A DNA stretch of 64,000 nucleotides from Prevotellamassilia timonensis (GTDB lineage: Bacteria; Bacteroidota; Bacteroidia; Bacteroidales; Bacteroidaceae), in assembly GCF_021531665.1 (NCBI RefSeq), contig NZ_JADYUH010000004.1, forward strand, positions 36,360 to 100,359, given 5' to 3'. Each line of letters begins with the position of its first letter. Within the stretch, counting starts at the first letter, position 1. Below the pieces are notes generated by a model. That model searched no databases. It was not told where the DNA came from and was given only the letters and a program-made list of their open reading frames with translations. Position numbers and translations under genes: made by a program. Shown one piece after another: positions 20,001-29,691 of this stretch.

Positions 20001-20035
20001 CCTTATTATATATTACGCTACTCCTTATTATATAC
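20001..20035. repeat. TATATA-type short element, two copies
   Basis: CCTTATTATATATTACGCTACT is followed at once by CCTTATTATATAC, in the leader of topB. Similar motifs occur at other intergenic sites in this window. Confidence 0.5.
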
Positions 20036-20045
20036 TCTCCAAGAC

Positions 20046-22118
20046 GTGATTGTTTGCATCGCTGAAAAGCCAAGCGTGGCGCGCGACATCGCAAAAGTGC
20101 TCGGCGCCACCCAACAGAGACAGGGCTACTGGGAAGGGAACAACTACCAAGTGACTTGGACCTACGGTCATCTCTGTGAACTGAAATATCCCGAAGACTA
20201 CACACCGCTTTGGAAGCGTTGGTCGCTCTCCTCGCTGCCCATGATTCCGCCCCGCTTCGGCATCCGCCTGAAAGAAGATCGTGGAGTCAAGGAACAGTTT
20301 GCCGTCATCGAACGACTCATGAAGAACGCAGAACGCATCGTGAACTGCGGCGATGCCGGACAAGAGGGCGAACTCATCCAACGATGGGTGATGCAAAAAG
20401 CACAGGCGCAATGCCCCGTGGACCGTCTTTGGATTTCCTCGCTGACGGAAGAAAGTATCCGAGAAGGCTTCGCCGCACTGAAACCGCAGGAGGACTATCG
20501 CTCACTCTACGAGGCAGGACTCTGCCGAGCCATCGGAGACTGGGTTCTCGGCATGAACGCCACACGCCTCTACACCTTGAAATATGGAGACAACCGCGCA
20601 AGCAATCGACAACCGCTCTCCATCGGACGTGTGCAAACCCCAACGCTGGCACTCATCGTCAAAAGACAAAAGGAAATCGATGAGTTCAAACCCGAGCCCT
20701 ACTGGGTACTGACAACGGTCTATCGGCAGACTGTCTTCAACGTCGTGCTGAATGACAACGACGAAGCGGAAGGCGCACCCGCCAAAGGGAACGCTGCCAT
20801 GAAAAGAGGCTTCGCCACGGAAGAGGAAGGCCGCAAGGCACTGGAACAAATCAAAGACACGGAGTTCACCGTCACCGCCGTCGAAAAGAAAAAAGGAACG
20901 GAAGCACCGCCTCGACTCTTCGACCTGACCTCCCTGCAAGTGGAGTGTAACAAGAAATTCGCCTACTCCGCAGAACAGACGCTGAACTTCATTCAGTCGC
21001 TCTACGAAAAGAAACTCACCACCTATCCGCGCGTCGATACGACCTATCTCTCAGACGACATCTATCCCAAGTGTAAACAGATTCTGAACGGCATCGCCGG
21101 CACCTACGGCGAACTGCTGGCACCGCTGCGGGGTTCCGTCCTGAAGAAAAGCAAGAAAGTCTTCGACTCCTCCAAGGTGACAGACCACCACGCCATCATT
21201 CCGACAGGCGTGGCTCCGGACGCACTGCCCGACACGGAACGGAATGTCTATGACTTGGTGGCGCGGCGCTTCATTCAGTCGTTCTATCCGGACTGCCGCT
21301 TCGCCACAACGACCGTGGAGGGAGAGGCGGCAAACATTCCCTTCAAAGCGACCGGTAAACAAATCCTCGAACCGGGCTGGCGTGCCGTTGCTGCTTCGGC
21401 AGCAAGACCCACGTCCCACGAGGCGGAGGAGGAAGCCGACAAAGACGGCGAACGCGCACTGCCCGACTTCGTCAAAGGAGAACACGGACCTCACTCGCCG
21501 GAACTGGCACAGAAAACAACACAACCGCCAAAGCCCTACACCGAAGCAACCCTGCTGAGAGCCATGGAAACAGCCGGAAAACTGGTGGACAACGAGGAAC
21601 TTCGAGACGCGCTCAAAGAGAACGGAATCGGAAGACCTTCCACCCGAGCAGCCATCATCGAGACGCTCTTCCGACGCCGCTACATCTTCAGAAAGCGCAA
21701 AGCCATCCTCCCCACCGAAACGGGCGTGCAACTGATTTCACTCATCCGTGAGGAACTGCTGAAAAGCGCAGAACTGACAGGACGCTGGGAAAAGAAACTC
21801 CGACAAATCGAGCACCACGAATACAGTGCGCCGCAGTTCGTAGAAGAACTGAAACAGATGGTGCAGGACTTGGTGATGGAGGTGCTCCGCGACAACACGC
21901 ACCGACAGGTGACTTCCTCTCCCGCCGAAATCGAAGAAACTCCCGCCAAAGCGCCTGCCAAAGCCGGTGTTAAAGCCGCTGCCAAGCCCAAAGCGAAAAT
22001 CATCCGCGCCGGAAGCGTCTGCCCGAAATGCGGACAAGGCAAAGTCATCAAAGGACGCACTGCCTACGGCTGCTCACGCTGGCAAGAAGGCTGCGACTGG
22101 CGGAAACCGTTCAAATGA
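20046..22118 (+). CDS. topB: DNA topoisomerase III
   Basis: This type IA topoisomerase decatenates DNA by single-strand passage. The 690 residues start with a GTG codon (MIVCIAEKPSVARDIA), and the Toprim residues are in GDAGQEGELIQRW. The catalytic tyrosine is Tyr327 in LTTYPRVDT. The C-terminus has a Lys/Ala-rich linker and a zinc-type Topo C4 motif (CPKCGQGKVI...YGCSRWQEGC). Conjugative elements can carry topB copies, but no such genes surround this one, so it is probably the chromosomal enzyme. Confidence 0.95.
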   Translation: MIVCIAEKPSVARDIAKVLGATQQRQGYWEGNNYQVTWTYGHLCELKYPEDYTPLWKRWSLSSLPMIPPRFGIRLKEDRGVKEQFAVIERLMKNAERIVNCGDAGQEGELIQRWVMQKAQAQCPVDRLWISSLTEESIREGFAALKPQEDYRSLYEAGLCRAIGDWVLGMNATRLYTLKYGDNRASNRQPLSIGRVQTPTLALIVKRQKEIDEFKPEPYWVLTTVYRQTVFNVVLNDNDEAEGAPAKGNAAMKRGFATEEEGRKALEQIKDTEFTVTAVEKKKGTEAPPRLFDLTSLQVECNKKFAYSAEQTLNFIQSLYEKKLTTYPRVDTTYLSDDIYPKCKQILNGIAGTYGELLAPLRGSVLKKSKKVFDSSKVTDHHAIIPTGVAPDALPDTERNVYDLVARRFIQSFYPDCRFATTTVEGEAANIPFKATGKQILEPGWRAVAASAARPTSHEAEEEADKDGERALPDFVKGEHGPHSPELAQKTTQPPKPYTEATLLRAMETAGKLVDNEELRDALKENGIGRPSTRAAIIETLFRRRYIFRKRKAILPTETGVQLISLIREELLKSAELTGRWEKKLRQIEHHEYSAPQFVEELKQMVQDLVMEVLRDNTHRQVTSSPAEIEETPAKAPAKAGVKAAAKPKAKIIRAGSVCPKCGQGKVIKGRTAYGCSRWQEGCDWRKPFK

Positions 22119-22168
22119 GACATGAAAATCTTCATTCAGAAACGATTCCCTTGAATTTCAGAACTTTT

Positions 22169-22330
22169 AGTAATCCTCAAAAAATAACCTGCATCATCTT
22201 TGAAAATCTTTTCGGTCCATATTTCCTCCCTCATCAGTCACATAACTACGGCTATGCTCCTTCTTCGGGTGAAAATCTGACCTCGAAAATGTCATTCAAA
22301 TCTGACGCAACTTATTATTCTCATATTACT
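22169..22330 (+). repeat. Family A dispersed element, copy 2 (162 bp)
   Basis: Same element as 15775-15936 and 33181-33343, in the opposite orientation, with AGTAAT/ATTACT ends. It separates topB from the SGNH gene. Confidence 0.88.
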
Positions 22331-22357
22331 TAAAAAAGCGCACAGCGCCACAGAAAC

Positions 22358-23197
22358 TTGAAACGACACATTCTTCCCATCATTCTTTCGCTCTTCCTGC
22401 TCCCGTTGCATCTCTTCGCCCAAGCCCCGGAGAAACTGGAGTTGCTTCCGCAAATGAGTCACGTTGTCGTGCTCGGCGACTCCAACACCTGGCTCGGCGG
22501 TGACGAATGCGATGACGAAAAGGGCTGGACCTTCCACTTCAAACAGACCGTGCGCCCTGCCTCCTGCCGAAGTTACGCCCGCAGCGGAGCCACCTGGTCA
22601 CACACGGAGAAAACCTGCGCCGACACGGAGGAAGAAGTGGAAGTCATCACGGACAACAACGTCATCTACAACCAATATCTGCGACTGCGCCGGGACGTGC
22701 TTCAAGGGAAGCAGCCCCGCCCCACCCTGCTTCTGATTGCTGCGGGAACCAACGACGCCTGGTTCTCCCAAAAGCAGCGTAAAGGGTGTTTGGACAATTT
22801 GAAAAAAGCCAACGACAACGCCAAAGTCAACGCCGACAGCCTTCTCGCTCTTGACCTTTCAGAACTGACGGGACTGCGCGAAGCCGTGCTCTTCAACTGC
22901 CTGACAATTCGGCGTGACTTCCCGCAGACGCGAATCGTGTTGCTGACGCCGCTTCAGTCCGTTCACGCCGGACTACGCCCCATCACCTTGGCTGGCGACT
23001 GCATTGAAGCGTGTGCCCGACAACTCGACATTGAATGCTTCCGGCAGGACAAAGAATGCTGCGTGAAAAACCTCACGGAACAAAAGACGAAGACCTACAC
23101 CACCGACGGCACTCACCTCAACCCCACCGCCGCCCGTCTCATCGGGCAGCAACTTGCCAAGGCGCTCTTTCCGGAAACGAACGGATTCACACATTGA
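22358..23197 (+). CDS. Secreted SGNH/GDSL hydrolase
   Basis: This 279-residue protein has a signal peptide (to LHLFAQ). SGNH blocks are VVVLGDSNTWLGG (catalytic Ser), ARSGATW, LLIAAGTNDAW (Asn) and the closing DGTHLNP (Asp and His). A TTG start gives a complete signal peptide; no ATG lies in a useful place. SGNH enzymes act as esterases or acetyltransferases on sugars. The genes for an MBOAT and a DHHW protein follow directly, so transfer or removal of acetyl groups on an exported polysaccharide is the likely job. Confidence 0.83.
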   Translation: MKRHILPIILSLFLLPLHLFAQAPEKLELLPQMSHVVVLGDSNTWLGGDECDDEKGWTFHFKQTVRPASCRSYARSGATWSHTEKTCADTEEEVEVITDNNVIYNQYLRLRRDVLQGKQPRPTLLLIAAGTNDAWFSQKQRKGCLDNLKKANDNAKVNADSLLALDLSELTGLREAVLFNCLTIRRDFPQTRIVLLTPLQSVHAGLRPITLAGDCIEACARQLDIECFRQDKECCVKNLTEQKTKTYTTDGTHLNPTAARLIGQQLAKALFPETNGFTH

Positions 23198-23264
23198 AGA
23201 GGTGTGCACGTGGTCTGTTCGACATACATGCATCATATTTGCAAAAACAAAAAAATCATAGAAA

Positions 23265-24716
23265 ATGGTTTTCTCCGACCTATTCTTTCTTTTCGTATTC
23301 CTCCCCTCCTTCTTCCTTATTTACATAGCCGCGTGGGGAGTGGACAAGATGCGCGCCCAAAAACTCACTTCGTCTGAGTGTGTCAGCCGAACGACTTGGC
23401 GCAACGCCGCACTGATTGTGTTCTCCCTGCTGTTCTATGCCTGGGGCGAACCAATCTATGTGTTCCTCATGCTGGGCAGCGTGGCAGTGAACTACGTCGC
23501 AGGACTGCTCATCGACCGCAGCCACCGACACCGTCGGCTGGCTCTCGCAGCAGGACTCTGCTGCAACGTAGCGATTCTCGGTACGTTCAAATATGCGGAC
23601 TTCATCGCCTCGTCTCTCTCCGCCATCGGCGTGCCCGTCCCCGCTCCCCACATCGCACTTCCCATCGGCATCAGTTTCTACACGTTCCAGTCCATTTCCT
23701 ATCTCATCGACGTTTATCGCCGTCAAGCACCCGTGCAGAAGAAGTTCGGCGGCTTGCTGCTCTACATCTCCATGTTCCCGCAACTGATTGCCGGACCCAT
23801 TGTGCGCTACGACCTCGTGGCAAGAGAAATCAACGACCGCCACGTGACCGCCGCAGACCTGCGCGAAGGGGTTTTCCGCTTTCTCATCGGCTTGGGCAAA
23901 AAGGTAATCCTCGCCAACCAGTTCTCGGAAATTGCGGGACAATTCTTGGATGGACCGATGAAGGAACTCTCCACCACCGGTGCCTGGCTCGGCATCCTCG
24001 CCTTCACGTTCCAAATTTTCTTTGACTTCTCGGGCTACAGCGACATGGCGATTGGTCTGGGACGCTGCCTCGGCTTCCACTTCGCAGAGAACTTCCGCCA
24101 CCCCTACTGCTGCCGCAGCATCACGGAGTTCTGGCGTCGCTGGCACATCTCGCTGGGCAGTTTCTTCCGCGACTATGTCTATATTCCCATGGGCGGCAAC
24201 CGCCGCCACCAAGCACTGAACATTCTCGCCGTCTGGTTTCTGACAGGACTCTGGCACGGTGCAAGTTGGAACTTCGTCCTTTGGGGACTCTACTTCGGCA
24301 TCATTGTCACGCTGGAGAAGTACACACTGCTCCGCGTCGCCGACCGAGTGCCGCGCGTGCTGCTTCATCTCTACAGTCTGCTGCTCGTGGTGGTCGGCTG
24401 GGGCATTTTCTATTTTGAAGATTTCAGTCGCATGGGCGAGTTCTTCAGTGTCTTCACAGGACACGGTGCTCCTTTCCACGACTTCACCGTGGAAAGCGCC
24501 TTCTTCAGCAATTTCTGGCTGTGGGTGACAGCCGTCGTCTTCTCCATGCCGGTCTATGACACCATCACACGCCTTGCCGGGAAATGGTGTCCTGCCTCTT
24601 GCATCGGCTTCCTCGCCCTGACGGTTCGCCTGCTGCTGAGCATCGCCCTGCTGGCTCTCAGCGTCTCCCTCCTGGTGGGCGCAACGAACAACGCCTTCAT
24701 CTACACTCGCTTCTAA
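23265..24716 (+). CDS. MBOAT family O-acyltransferase (AlgI/DltB-like)
   Basis: This 483-residue membrane protein has about eleven helices and the AlgI-type central motif GYSDMAIGLGRCLG. It also carries FWRRWHISLGSFFRDYVYIP and the MBOAT active histidine in LTGLWHGASWNFVLWG. These proteins pass acyl groups across the membrane for alginate-like or other polysaccharide acetylation. It stands between an SGNH hydrolase gene and a DHHW protein gene, the usual AlgI-AlgJ arrangement. Confidence 0.93.
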   Translation: MVFSDLFFLFVFLPSFFLIYIAAWGVDKMRAQKLTSSECVSRTTWRNAALIVFSLLFYAWGEPIYVFLMLGSVAVNYVAGLLIDRSHRHRRLALAAGLCCNVAILGTFKYADFIASSLSAIGVPVPAPHIALPIGISFYTFQSISYLIDVYRRQAPVQKKFGGLLLYISMFPQLIAGPIVRYDLVAREINDRHVTAADLREGVFRFLIGLGKKVILANQFSEIAGQFLDGPMKELSTTGAWLGILAFTFQIFFDFSGYSDMAIGLGRCLGFHFAENFRHPYCCRSITEFWRRWHISLGSFFRDYVYIPMGGNRRHQALNILAVWFLTGLWHGASWNFVLWGLYFGIIVTLEKYTLLRVADRVPRVLLHLYSLLLVVVGWGIFYFEDFSRMGEFFSVFTGHGAPFHDFTVESAFFSNFWLWVTAVVFSMPVYDTITRLAGKWCPASCIGFLALTVRLLLSIALLALSVSLLVGATNNAFIYTRF

Positions 24717-24748
24717 ATTCTTCTCCTATTTATTCCGAAAGATAATTC

Positions 24749-26218
24749 ATGAAAAAAGACAAGACATATCTCTTCCTCCTCAGCCTCGTCTATGTCGGCT
24801 TCGTCATCGTCTTCTGCTTCTTTCCGCGAAGCACCTTCTCTGAGTTGGAAAAGCGCGAACTGACGTCCTTTCCGGCGTTCACCGCAGAGAGTTTGGCGAA
24901 CGGAAGCTTCACAACGGGTGTGAACCACTGGTTCAGCGACACAGAACCATTCCGCGACTTCTTCATGAAGACCAATCTCCAACAAAAGAAACTGATTGCA
25001 TGGACCTTCCCCCGCGGAGACGAAGAGGAGGTGGTGTTTCACGCCACGAACGACGGCGCTGCCGCAGCAGAGGGAACCAACGCCCCTACCGACCTCGGCG
25101 AACTCACCGCCGACGACAAGGCGAAGATTGCAAACAACGGCATCATCATCGTTGGCAGCGGCGACAAAGTGCGAGCACTCATGGCGTATGGCGGCGGACC
25201 GAACGGTGGCGTCAGTTATGCCGAAGCGGCGAATGCCTATCACAACGCCTTGGGCTCGGCAGTCCGCGTCTATTGCATGGTGATTCCAACCGCCGCGGCG
25301 TTCTACTGCCCCGAAAAGGCAAAGACAAAAACACGCGACCAGGAGGCAACCATCCGAAACATCCACAACCATCTCGAACCGGGCGTCGTGGCTGTGAACG
25401 CCTTCTCCGCTCTCAAAACGCACGCCGCAGAAAACATCTATCTCCGCACCGACCACCACTGGGCGCCGCTGGGTGCTTTCTACGCCGCACAGGAGTTCTG
25501 CCGCATGGCGGGCGTGCCGTTCAAACCGCTCTCCGCCTATCAACAGAAAGTCGTCCACCGTTTTGTCGGAAGCATGTATGGCTACTCCCAAGACCTCAGC
25601 ATCAAGGAGCATCCGGAAGACTTCGTCTATTACGTCCCTCAAGGATTGAACTATCAGGTTTGGTTCACGGACTATGAGATTAACAAGAACTACGAGGTGG
25701 TGGCGGAGAAGAAACCCTACAAAGGGCGCTTCTTCCAGCACTACCCCGACGGACACGGCGGAGCCTACTGCACGTTCATGGGCGGCGACACACGCATCGT
25801 GAAGGTGGTGACCGGCACAAACAGTTCGCGCCGCGTGCTCATCCTCAAAGACAGTTTCGGAAACGCCATCCCGGGTTATCTCTTCTATTCCTTCGGCGAG
25901 GTACACGTCGTGGACTTCCGCTACTTCACTCACAACATGAAACAATACGTGCAGCAGAACGGAATCACCGACATCCTCTTCGCACACAACATCTTCAACG
26001 CCTACTCGCCGCACGTCGGGAAACGCTATGTGAAATATCTGAAGCAGGCAAACGGCACTTTTGCACCACGCACTGACAAGAAAACTGCCGCTGACTCTCT
26101 TCACAAAGAACACAAGACAAAACCTGCAGAAGAGCATAAGGCTAAAACTCCGGAAGAACAGAAACCTGCCGAAGAAAAGAAAGAGCAGGAGAAACCGGAA
26201 GAAAACCCCAACAGTTAA
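24749..26218 (+). CDS. AlgJ/DHHW family protein
   Basis: The 489-residue protein has one N-terminal membrane helix followed by a periplasmic SGNH-like domain. The family signature is TDHHWAPLGAFYAAQEF, in which the Asp and first His are catalytic in AlgJ-type enzymes. LILKDSFGNAIPGYL supplies the Ser/Asp block. The last 45 residues are an unusual Lys/Glu/Pro-rich tail (repeats of PAEE/KTPEE) that is probably disordered. It is the likely periplasmic acetyltransferase partner of the MBOAT protein. Confidence 0.88.
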   Translation: MKKDKTYLFLLSLVYVGFVIVFCFFPRSTFSELEKRELTSFPAFTAESLANGSFTTGVNHWFSDTEPFRDFFMKTNLQQKKLIAWTFPRGDEEEVVFHATNDGAAAAEGTNAPTDLGELTADDKAKIANNGIIIVGSGDKVRALMAYGGGPNGGVSYAEAANAYHNALGSAVRVYCMVIPTAAAFYCPEKAKTKTRDQEATIRNIHNHLEPGVVAVNAFSALKTHAAENIYLRTDHHWAPLGAFYAAQEFCRMAGVPFKPLSAYQQKVVHRFVGSMYGYSQDLSIKEHPEDFVYYVPQGLNYQVWFTDYEINKNYEVVAEKKPYKGRFFQHYPDGHGGAYCTFMGGDTRIVKVVTGTNSSRRVLILKDSFGNAIPGYLFYSFGEVHVVDFRYFTHNMKQYVQQNGITDILFAHNIFNAYSPHVGKRYVKYLKQANGTFAPRTDKKTAADSLHKEHKTKPAEEHKAKTPEEQKPAEEKKEQEKPEENPNS

Positions 26219-26238
26219 ACGACTCTGCCACACCCGCT

Positions 26239-27042
26239 ATGCCCATCATCCGTCTCACCTCCACCGACGTGCCCGAACTGGACGTCTATTGCCGTCTCAC
26301 CGAAACGCAATTGCGCAACCGCCTGCACTCCGAGAGCGGAGTGTTCATCGCGGAGAGCCCGAAGGTCATCCGAACCGCCCTTGGCGCCGGCTACGAACCT
26401 CTGAGCCTCCTCTGCGAAGAACGTCATCTGACCGGCGATGCCGCCGACATTGTGGAACGTCTCGGCGAACGACCCATTTTCACCGGCTCAAGGGAACTGC
26501 TCGCCGAACTCACCGGCTACACCCTCACGCGGGGCGTGCTCTGTGCGATGCGTCGTCCGACGGCTCTCCCGGCAGAGGAAGTGTGCCGAAACGCACGGCG
26601 CGTGGCAGTCATCGACAGCGTGACGGACACAACCAACATCGGCGCCATCTTCCGCTCTGCGGCGGCGTTGGGCATGGATGCCGTCCTGCTGACCCGCACC
26701 TCCTGCGACCCGCTGAACCGCCGTTCCATTCGCGTCTCCATGGGTTCTGTCTTCCTGGTTCCCTGGACGTGGATTGACGATGCAAACGATGACCTGCACC
26801 GAATGGGCTTCCAAACTGCCGCCATGGCACTGAAAGCGGACTCCATCCCGCCGCGCCACCCCGCCTTGCAGCAGGCGGAGAAACTGGCGGTCATCCTCGG
26901 CACCGAGGGAGACGGACTGGCACAGGATGTGATTGATCGCGCCGACCACACGGTTTGCATCCCCATGGCACACGGTGTCGATTCGCTCAACGTGGCTGCC
27001 GCCGCTGCCATCATCTTTTGGGAAGTCGCCGGAGGACGGTAA
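26239..27042 (+). CDS. TrmH/SpoU family RNA 2'-O-methyltransferase
   Basis: This 267-residue SPOUT-fold enzyme has the three family motifs: TNIGAIFRSAAALG (motif 1), VILGTEGDGLAQ (motif 2) and IPMAHGVDSLNVAAAAAI (motif 3). An N-terminal substrate-binding domain precedes them. It transfers methyl from S-adenosylmethionine to a ribose in rRNA or tRNA; the target base cannot be told. It is 49 bases upstream of the queA fusion. Confidence 0.9.
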   Translation: MPIIRLTSTDVPELDVYCRLTETQLRNRLHSESGVFIAESPKVIRTALGAGYEPLSLLCEERHLTGDAADIVERLGERPIFTGSRELLAELTGYTLTRGVLCAMRRPTALPAEEVCRNARRVAVIDSVTDTTNIGAIFRSAAALGMDAVLLTRTSCDPLNRRSIRVSMGSVFLVPWTWIDDANDDLHRMGFQTAAMALKADSIPPRHPALQQAEKLAVILGTEGDGLAQDVIDRADHTVCIPMAHGVDSLNVAAAAAIIFWEVAGGR

Positions 27043-27066
27043 CGAGTTCCTCGACGCACTCATATT

Positions 27067-27085
27067 CCATATTATATATATACGC
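27067..27085. repeat. TATATA-type short element
   Basis: CCATATTATATATATACGC sits in the short leader of the queA fusion. The same motif with one or two changes occurs at 14016-14032 and elsewhere. Confidence 0.45.
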
Positions 27086-27091
27086 TCACGA

Positions 27092-28810
27092 ATGAAATCT
27101 CCTCAACACATACGCATCGCGGACTATGCCTATCCGCTTCCCGATGAACGCATCGCCAAATATCCGCTGGCGCAGCGGGACCGCTCCAAACTCTTGGTAT
27201 ATCGTCAAGGCAAAATCTCCGAAGACGCTTTCTTCCACCTTCCGGACTACGTGGCGAAAGGGGAACTGATGGTTTTCAACAACACCCGCGTCATTCGCGC
27301 CCGCCTTCACTTCCGCAAAGCCACCGGAGCCCTCATCGAAATCTTCTGTCTGGAACCTCTCGAGCCTGCGGACTATCAACTGAACTTCGCCGCCACTGGC
27401 TCAGTCGCATGGACTTGTCTGGTGGGCAACTTGAAGAAATGGAAGGAAGGGGAACTCTCCCAAACCGTAAACGTGGGAGGCAGGCAACTGACACTGACCG
27501 CCCGACGAGAAGGTGTGCACGCCACGGGGCACGTCATTCGCTTTGACTGGAACGACTCCACCATCTCTTTCAGCGAGGTCTTGGAAGCCATCGGTGAACT
27601 ACCCATCCCACCCTATCTGAACCGAGCCACAGAGGAGGCAGACCTGACGACCTATCAGACGGTCTATAGCAAAGTGAAAGGCTCCGTGGCTGCTCCGACC
27701 GCCGGACTGCACTTCACACCGGAGGTGCTGCAAGCCCTGGACGAGAAAGGTGTGGAACGCAACGAAGTGACACTCCACGTTGGCGCCGGCACATTCCGCC
27801 CCGTGAAGAGCAAGGAAATCGGAGGACACGCCATGCACTCGGAATGGATTTCCGTGAACCGCAGCACACTGGAGCGGTTGCTTGCTCACGGCGGGCGCTG
27901 CGTGGCTGTGGGCACGACGTCGGTGCGCACGCTGGAGAGCCTCTACTATCTCGGCATCATCGTGCATCGCACACCGGAGACTGCACCCGAAGAACTGCAC
28001 GTACCGCAGTGGATGCCCTACGAGGAAGAAGACGGCACGCCGGAGCCGGCTGCCACGGAGGCGCTGCAGTGGTTGTTGAACTATATGCTCGCTCACGAAA
28101 TGGATGTTCTGCACGCCGACACGCAAATCATCATTGCGCCGGGCTACAACTACCACATCGTGCGAGCCATCGTCACCAACTTCCACCAACCGCAAAGCAC
28201 ACTGCTCCTGCTCGTCTCCGCCCTCGTCGGTGAAGACTGGCGACGCATCTATGACTACGCCCTAAGCCACGACTTCCGCTTCCTGAGTTACGGCGACAGC
28301 AGTTTTCTGGAGCCTTCTCCCGAACTGCTTCCTCTTGTCGATGAAGATGGGAACGTCATCGGCAGTGCCACGCGCCGCGAATGCCACAGCGGGAGCAAAC
28401 TGCTCCACCCCGTCGTGCATCTTCACGTGTTCAACCCAGCCGGCGAACTCTATCTGCAACGGCGTCCGCTTTGGAAAGACATTCAACCCGGGAAATGGGA
28501 TACAGCGGTCGGAGGGCACGTGGACTTCGGCGAGGAGATTCTCTCCGCCCTGCTGCGCGAAACCCGCGAAGAACTGGGATTGACGGATTTTGAACCGGAG
28601 TTCATGCAGAAATATGTCTTTGAATCGGAGCGTGAAAAGGAACTGGTTCACGTCTTCCGAATCGTGACGACACAAACGCCACATCCGACCGATGAACTGG
28701 ACGGCGGGCGATTCTTCTCAGAAGAGGAAATACGCCAACGACTCCAAACGAACTTCTTCACCCCTAACTTTGAACAAGAATGGAAAAGGCTCTTCGATGC
28801 CAACTCATGA
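27092..28810 (+). CDS. queA: QueA-NUDIX fusion: S-adenosylmethionine:tRNA ribosyltransferase-isomerase with C-terminal NUDIX domain
   Basis: The 572-residue protein begins as QueA, which adds the cyclopentene ring to preQ1 in tRNA position 34 on the way to queuosine. The core is RDRSKLLVY, FNNTRVIRARL, and the signature APTAGLHFTPEVL with VTLHVGAGTFRPVK. From about residue 411 a NUDIX hydrolase follows in the same frame. Its box is GGHVDFGEEILSALLRETRE followed by ELGL, at residues 474-497, and fits GX5EX7REUXEEXGU. The join at SYGDSSFLEP shows no stop. In relatives the two are separate genes, so this is a fusion. The substrate of the NUDIX part is unknown. The start giving MKSPQHIRIA was chosen because QueA similarity begins there. 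Confidence 0.92.
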   Translation: MKSPQHIRIADYAYPLPDERIAKYPLAQRDRSKLLVYRQGKISEDAFFHLPDYVAKGELMVFNNTRVIRARLHFRKATGALIEIFCLEPLEPADYQLNFAATGSVAWTCLVGNLKKWKEGELSQTVNVGGRQLTLTARREGVHATGHVIRFDWNDSTISFSEVLEAIGELPIPPYLNRATEEADLTTYQTVYSKVKGSVAAPTAGLHFTPEVLQALDEKGVERNEVTLHVGAGTFRPVKSKEIGGHAMHSEWISVNRSTLERLLAHGGRCVAVGTTSVRTLESLYYLGIIVHRTPETAPEELHVPQWMPYEEEDGTPEPAATEALQWLLNYMLAHEMDVLHADTQIIIAPGYNYHIVRAIVTNFHQPQSTLLLLVSALVGEDWRRIYDYALSHDFRFLSYGDSSFLEPSPELLPLVDEDGNVIGSATRRECHSGSKLLHPVVHLHVFNPAGELYLQRRPLWKDIQPGKWDTAVGGHVDFGEEILSALLRETREELGLTDFEPEFMQKYVFESEREKELVHVFRIVTTQTPHPTDELDGGRFFSEEEIRQRLQTNFFTPNFEQEWKRLFDANS

Positions 28811-29670
28811 ATCACGTGCTACTCGCCGCACTCTGCTTTCTCTTCCTCAGTTGCCACCGGCAACCTTCCTCACAGTTCGCTTCTGCCACTGCACACGCAG
28901 AAGAGCCCACCGTTGCTGCCTCCCACAGCGAAACCGACGAGTCCTTCTCCTCCGACGGCGAACTGACCCAAGAGGACTTTGACCGAGTCACCCCCGATGC
29001 TTCAAAAACGACGGAAAAGACAATGTTGTTGAAGCGCTACTCCTACGTCACCGCCTACAATCCCGAGACGCGCTGCCCGGCATGGGTCGGTTGGACGCTG
29101 ACGGCAGCCCACACCGACGGTCCCTATCCGCGTCTGAAAAAGTTCTTGGAAGATAAGGACGTGCCGCAGCCTCGCGCACTCTACAGCGACATCCGTGAAA
29201 GCCGGTGCGGCTATCAGCGAGGTCACATGTGCCCTGCTGCCGACAACAAATGGGCGGAGCAGGCACAGCACGATGCTTTCCTCATGACCAACATCTGTCC
29301 GCAGGACGGCGACCTCAACCAGAACGACTGGGAGGAACTGGAGGAGAAATGCCGCGATTGGGCGAAGGCATATGGAAAGGTTCACATCGTGGCAGGTCCC
29401 ATTTTCATCCATCAACCGCGACGTACGGTGGGCGAGAACCACGTGGCGGTGCCGGATGCTTTCTTCAAAGTGGTGCTCGTCGGCGAAGGAAGCAAAGCAA
29501 AAGCCATCGGTTTCTTCTATGAAAACGAGGACGGACGACACCCCATGAGTCACTACGTCAGAAGCGTGGACGAAATTGAAGACTTCACCCGCCTCGACTT
29601 CTTCCACCACTTGGACGACGAAACGGAAAACCGAATCGAAGCCCGCAGCGACCTCCGCGACTGGAGGTGA
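28807..29670 (+). CDS. Secreted DNA/RNA non-specific endonuclease (NUC1 family), lipoprotein
   Basis: The 287-residue protein begins MNHVLLAALCFLFLSCHRQ, with a lipobox cysteine after LFLS. The nuclease core is CGYQRGHMCPAADNKW, with the catalytic histidine in RGH, followed by FLMTNICPQDGDLNQNDW and its Asn-rich metal site. Nuclease family members begin this motif with DRGH, whereas here the residue before RGH is Gln. The start overlaps the stop of the queA fusion as ATGA, so translation is coupled. The protein probably degrades nucleic acid outside the cell or on its surface. Confidence 0.88.
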   Translation: MNHVLLAALCFLFLSCHRQPSSQFASATAHAEEPTVAASHSETDESFSSDGELTQEDFDRVTPDASKTTEKTMLLKRYSYVTAYNPETRCPAWVGWTLTAAHTDGPYPRLKKFLEDKDVPQPRALYSDIRESRCGYQRGHMCPAADNKWAEQAQHDAFLMTNICPQDGDLNQNDWEELEEKCRDWAKAYGKVHIVAGPIFIHQPRRTVGENHVAVPDAFFKVVLVGEGSKAKAIGFFYENEDGRHPMSHYVRSVDEIEDFTRLDFFHHLDDETENRIEARSDLRDWR

Positions 29671-29691
29671 AAACCCTAACTTATGGATGAA

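Noticed and set aside
20046..22118. topB as a marker of a conjugative element
   Set aside because: No relaxase, integrase or tra gene lies within 15 kb on either side.
23280..24479. 399-codon frame opposite the MBOAT gene
   Set aside because: The MBOAT frame has catalytic motifs; this one has none.
24713..26233. 506-codon frame opposite the DHHW gene
   Set aside because: Shadow of a real gene with the DHHW signature.
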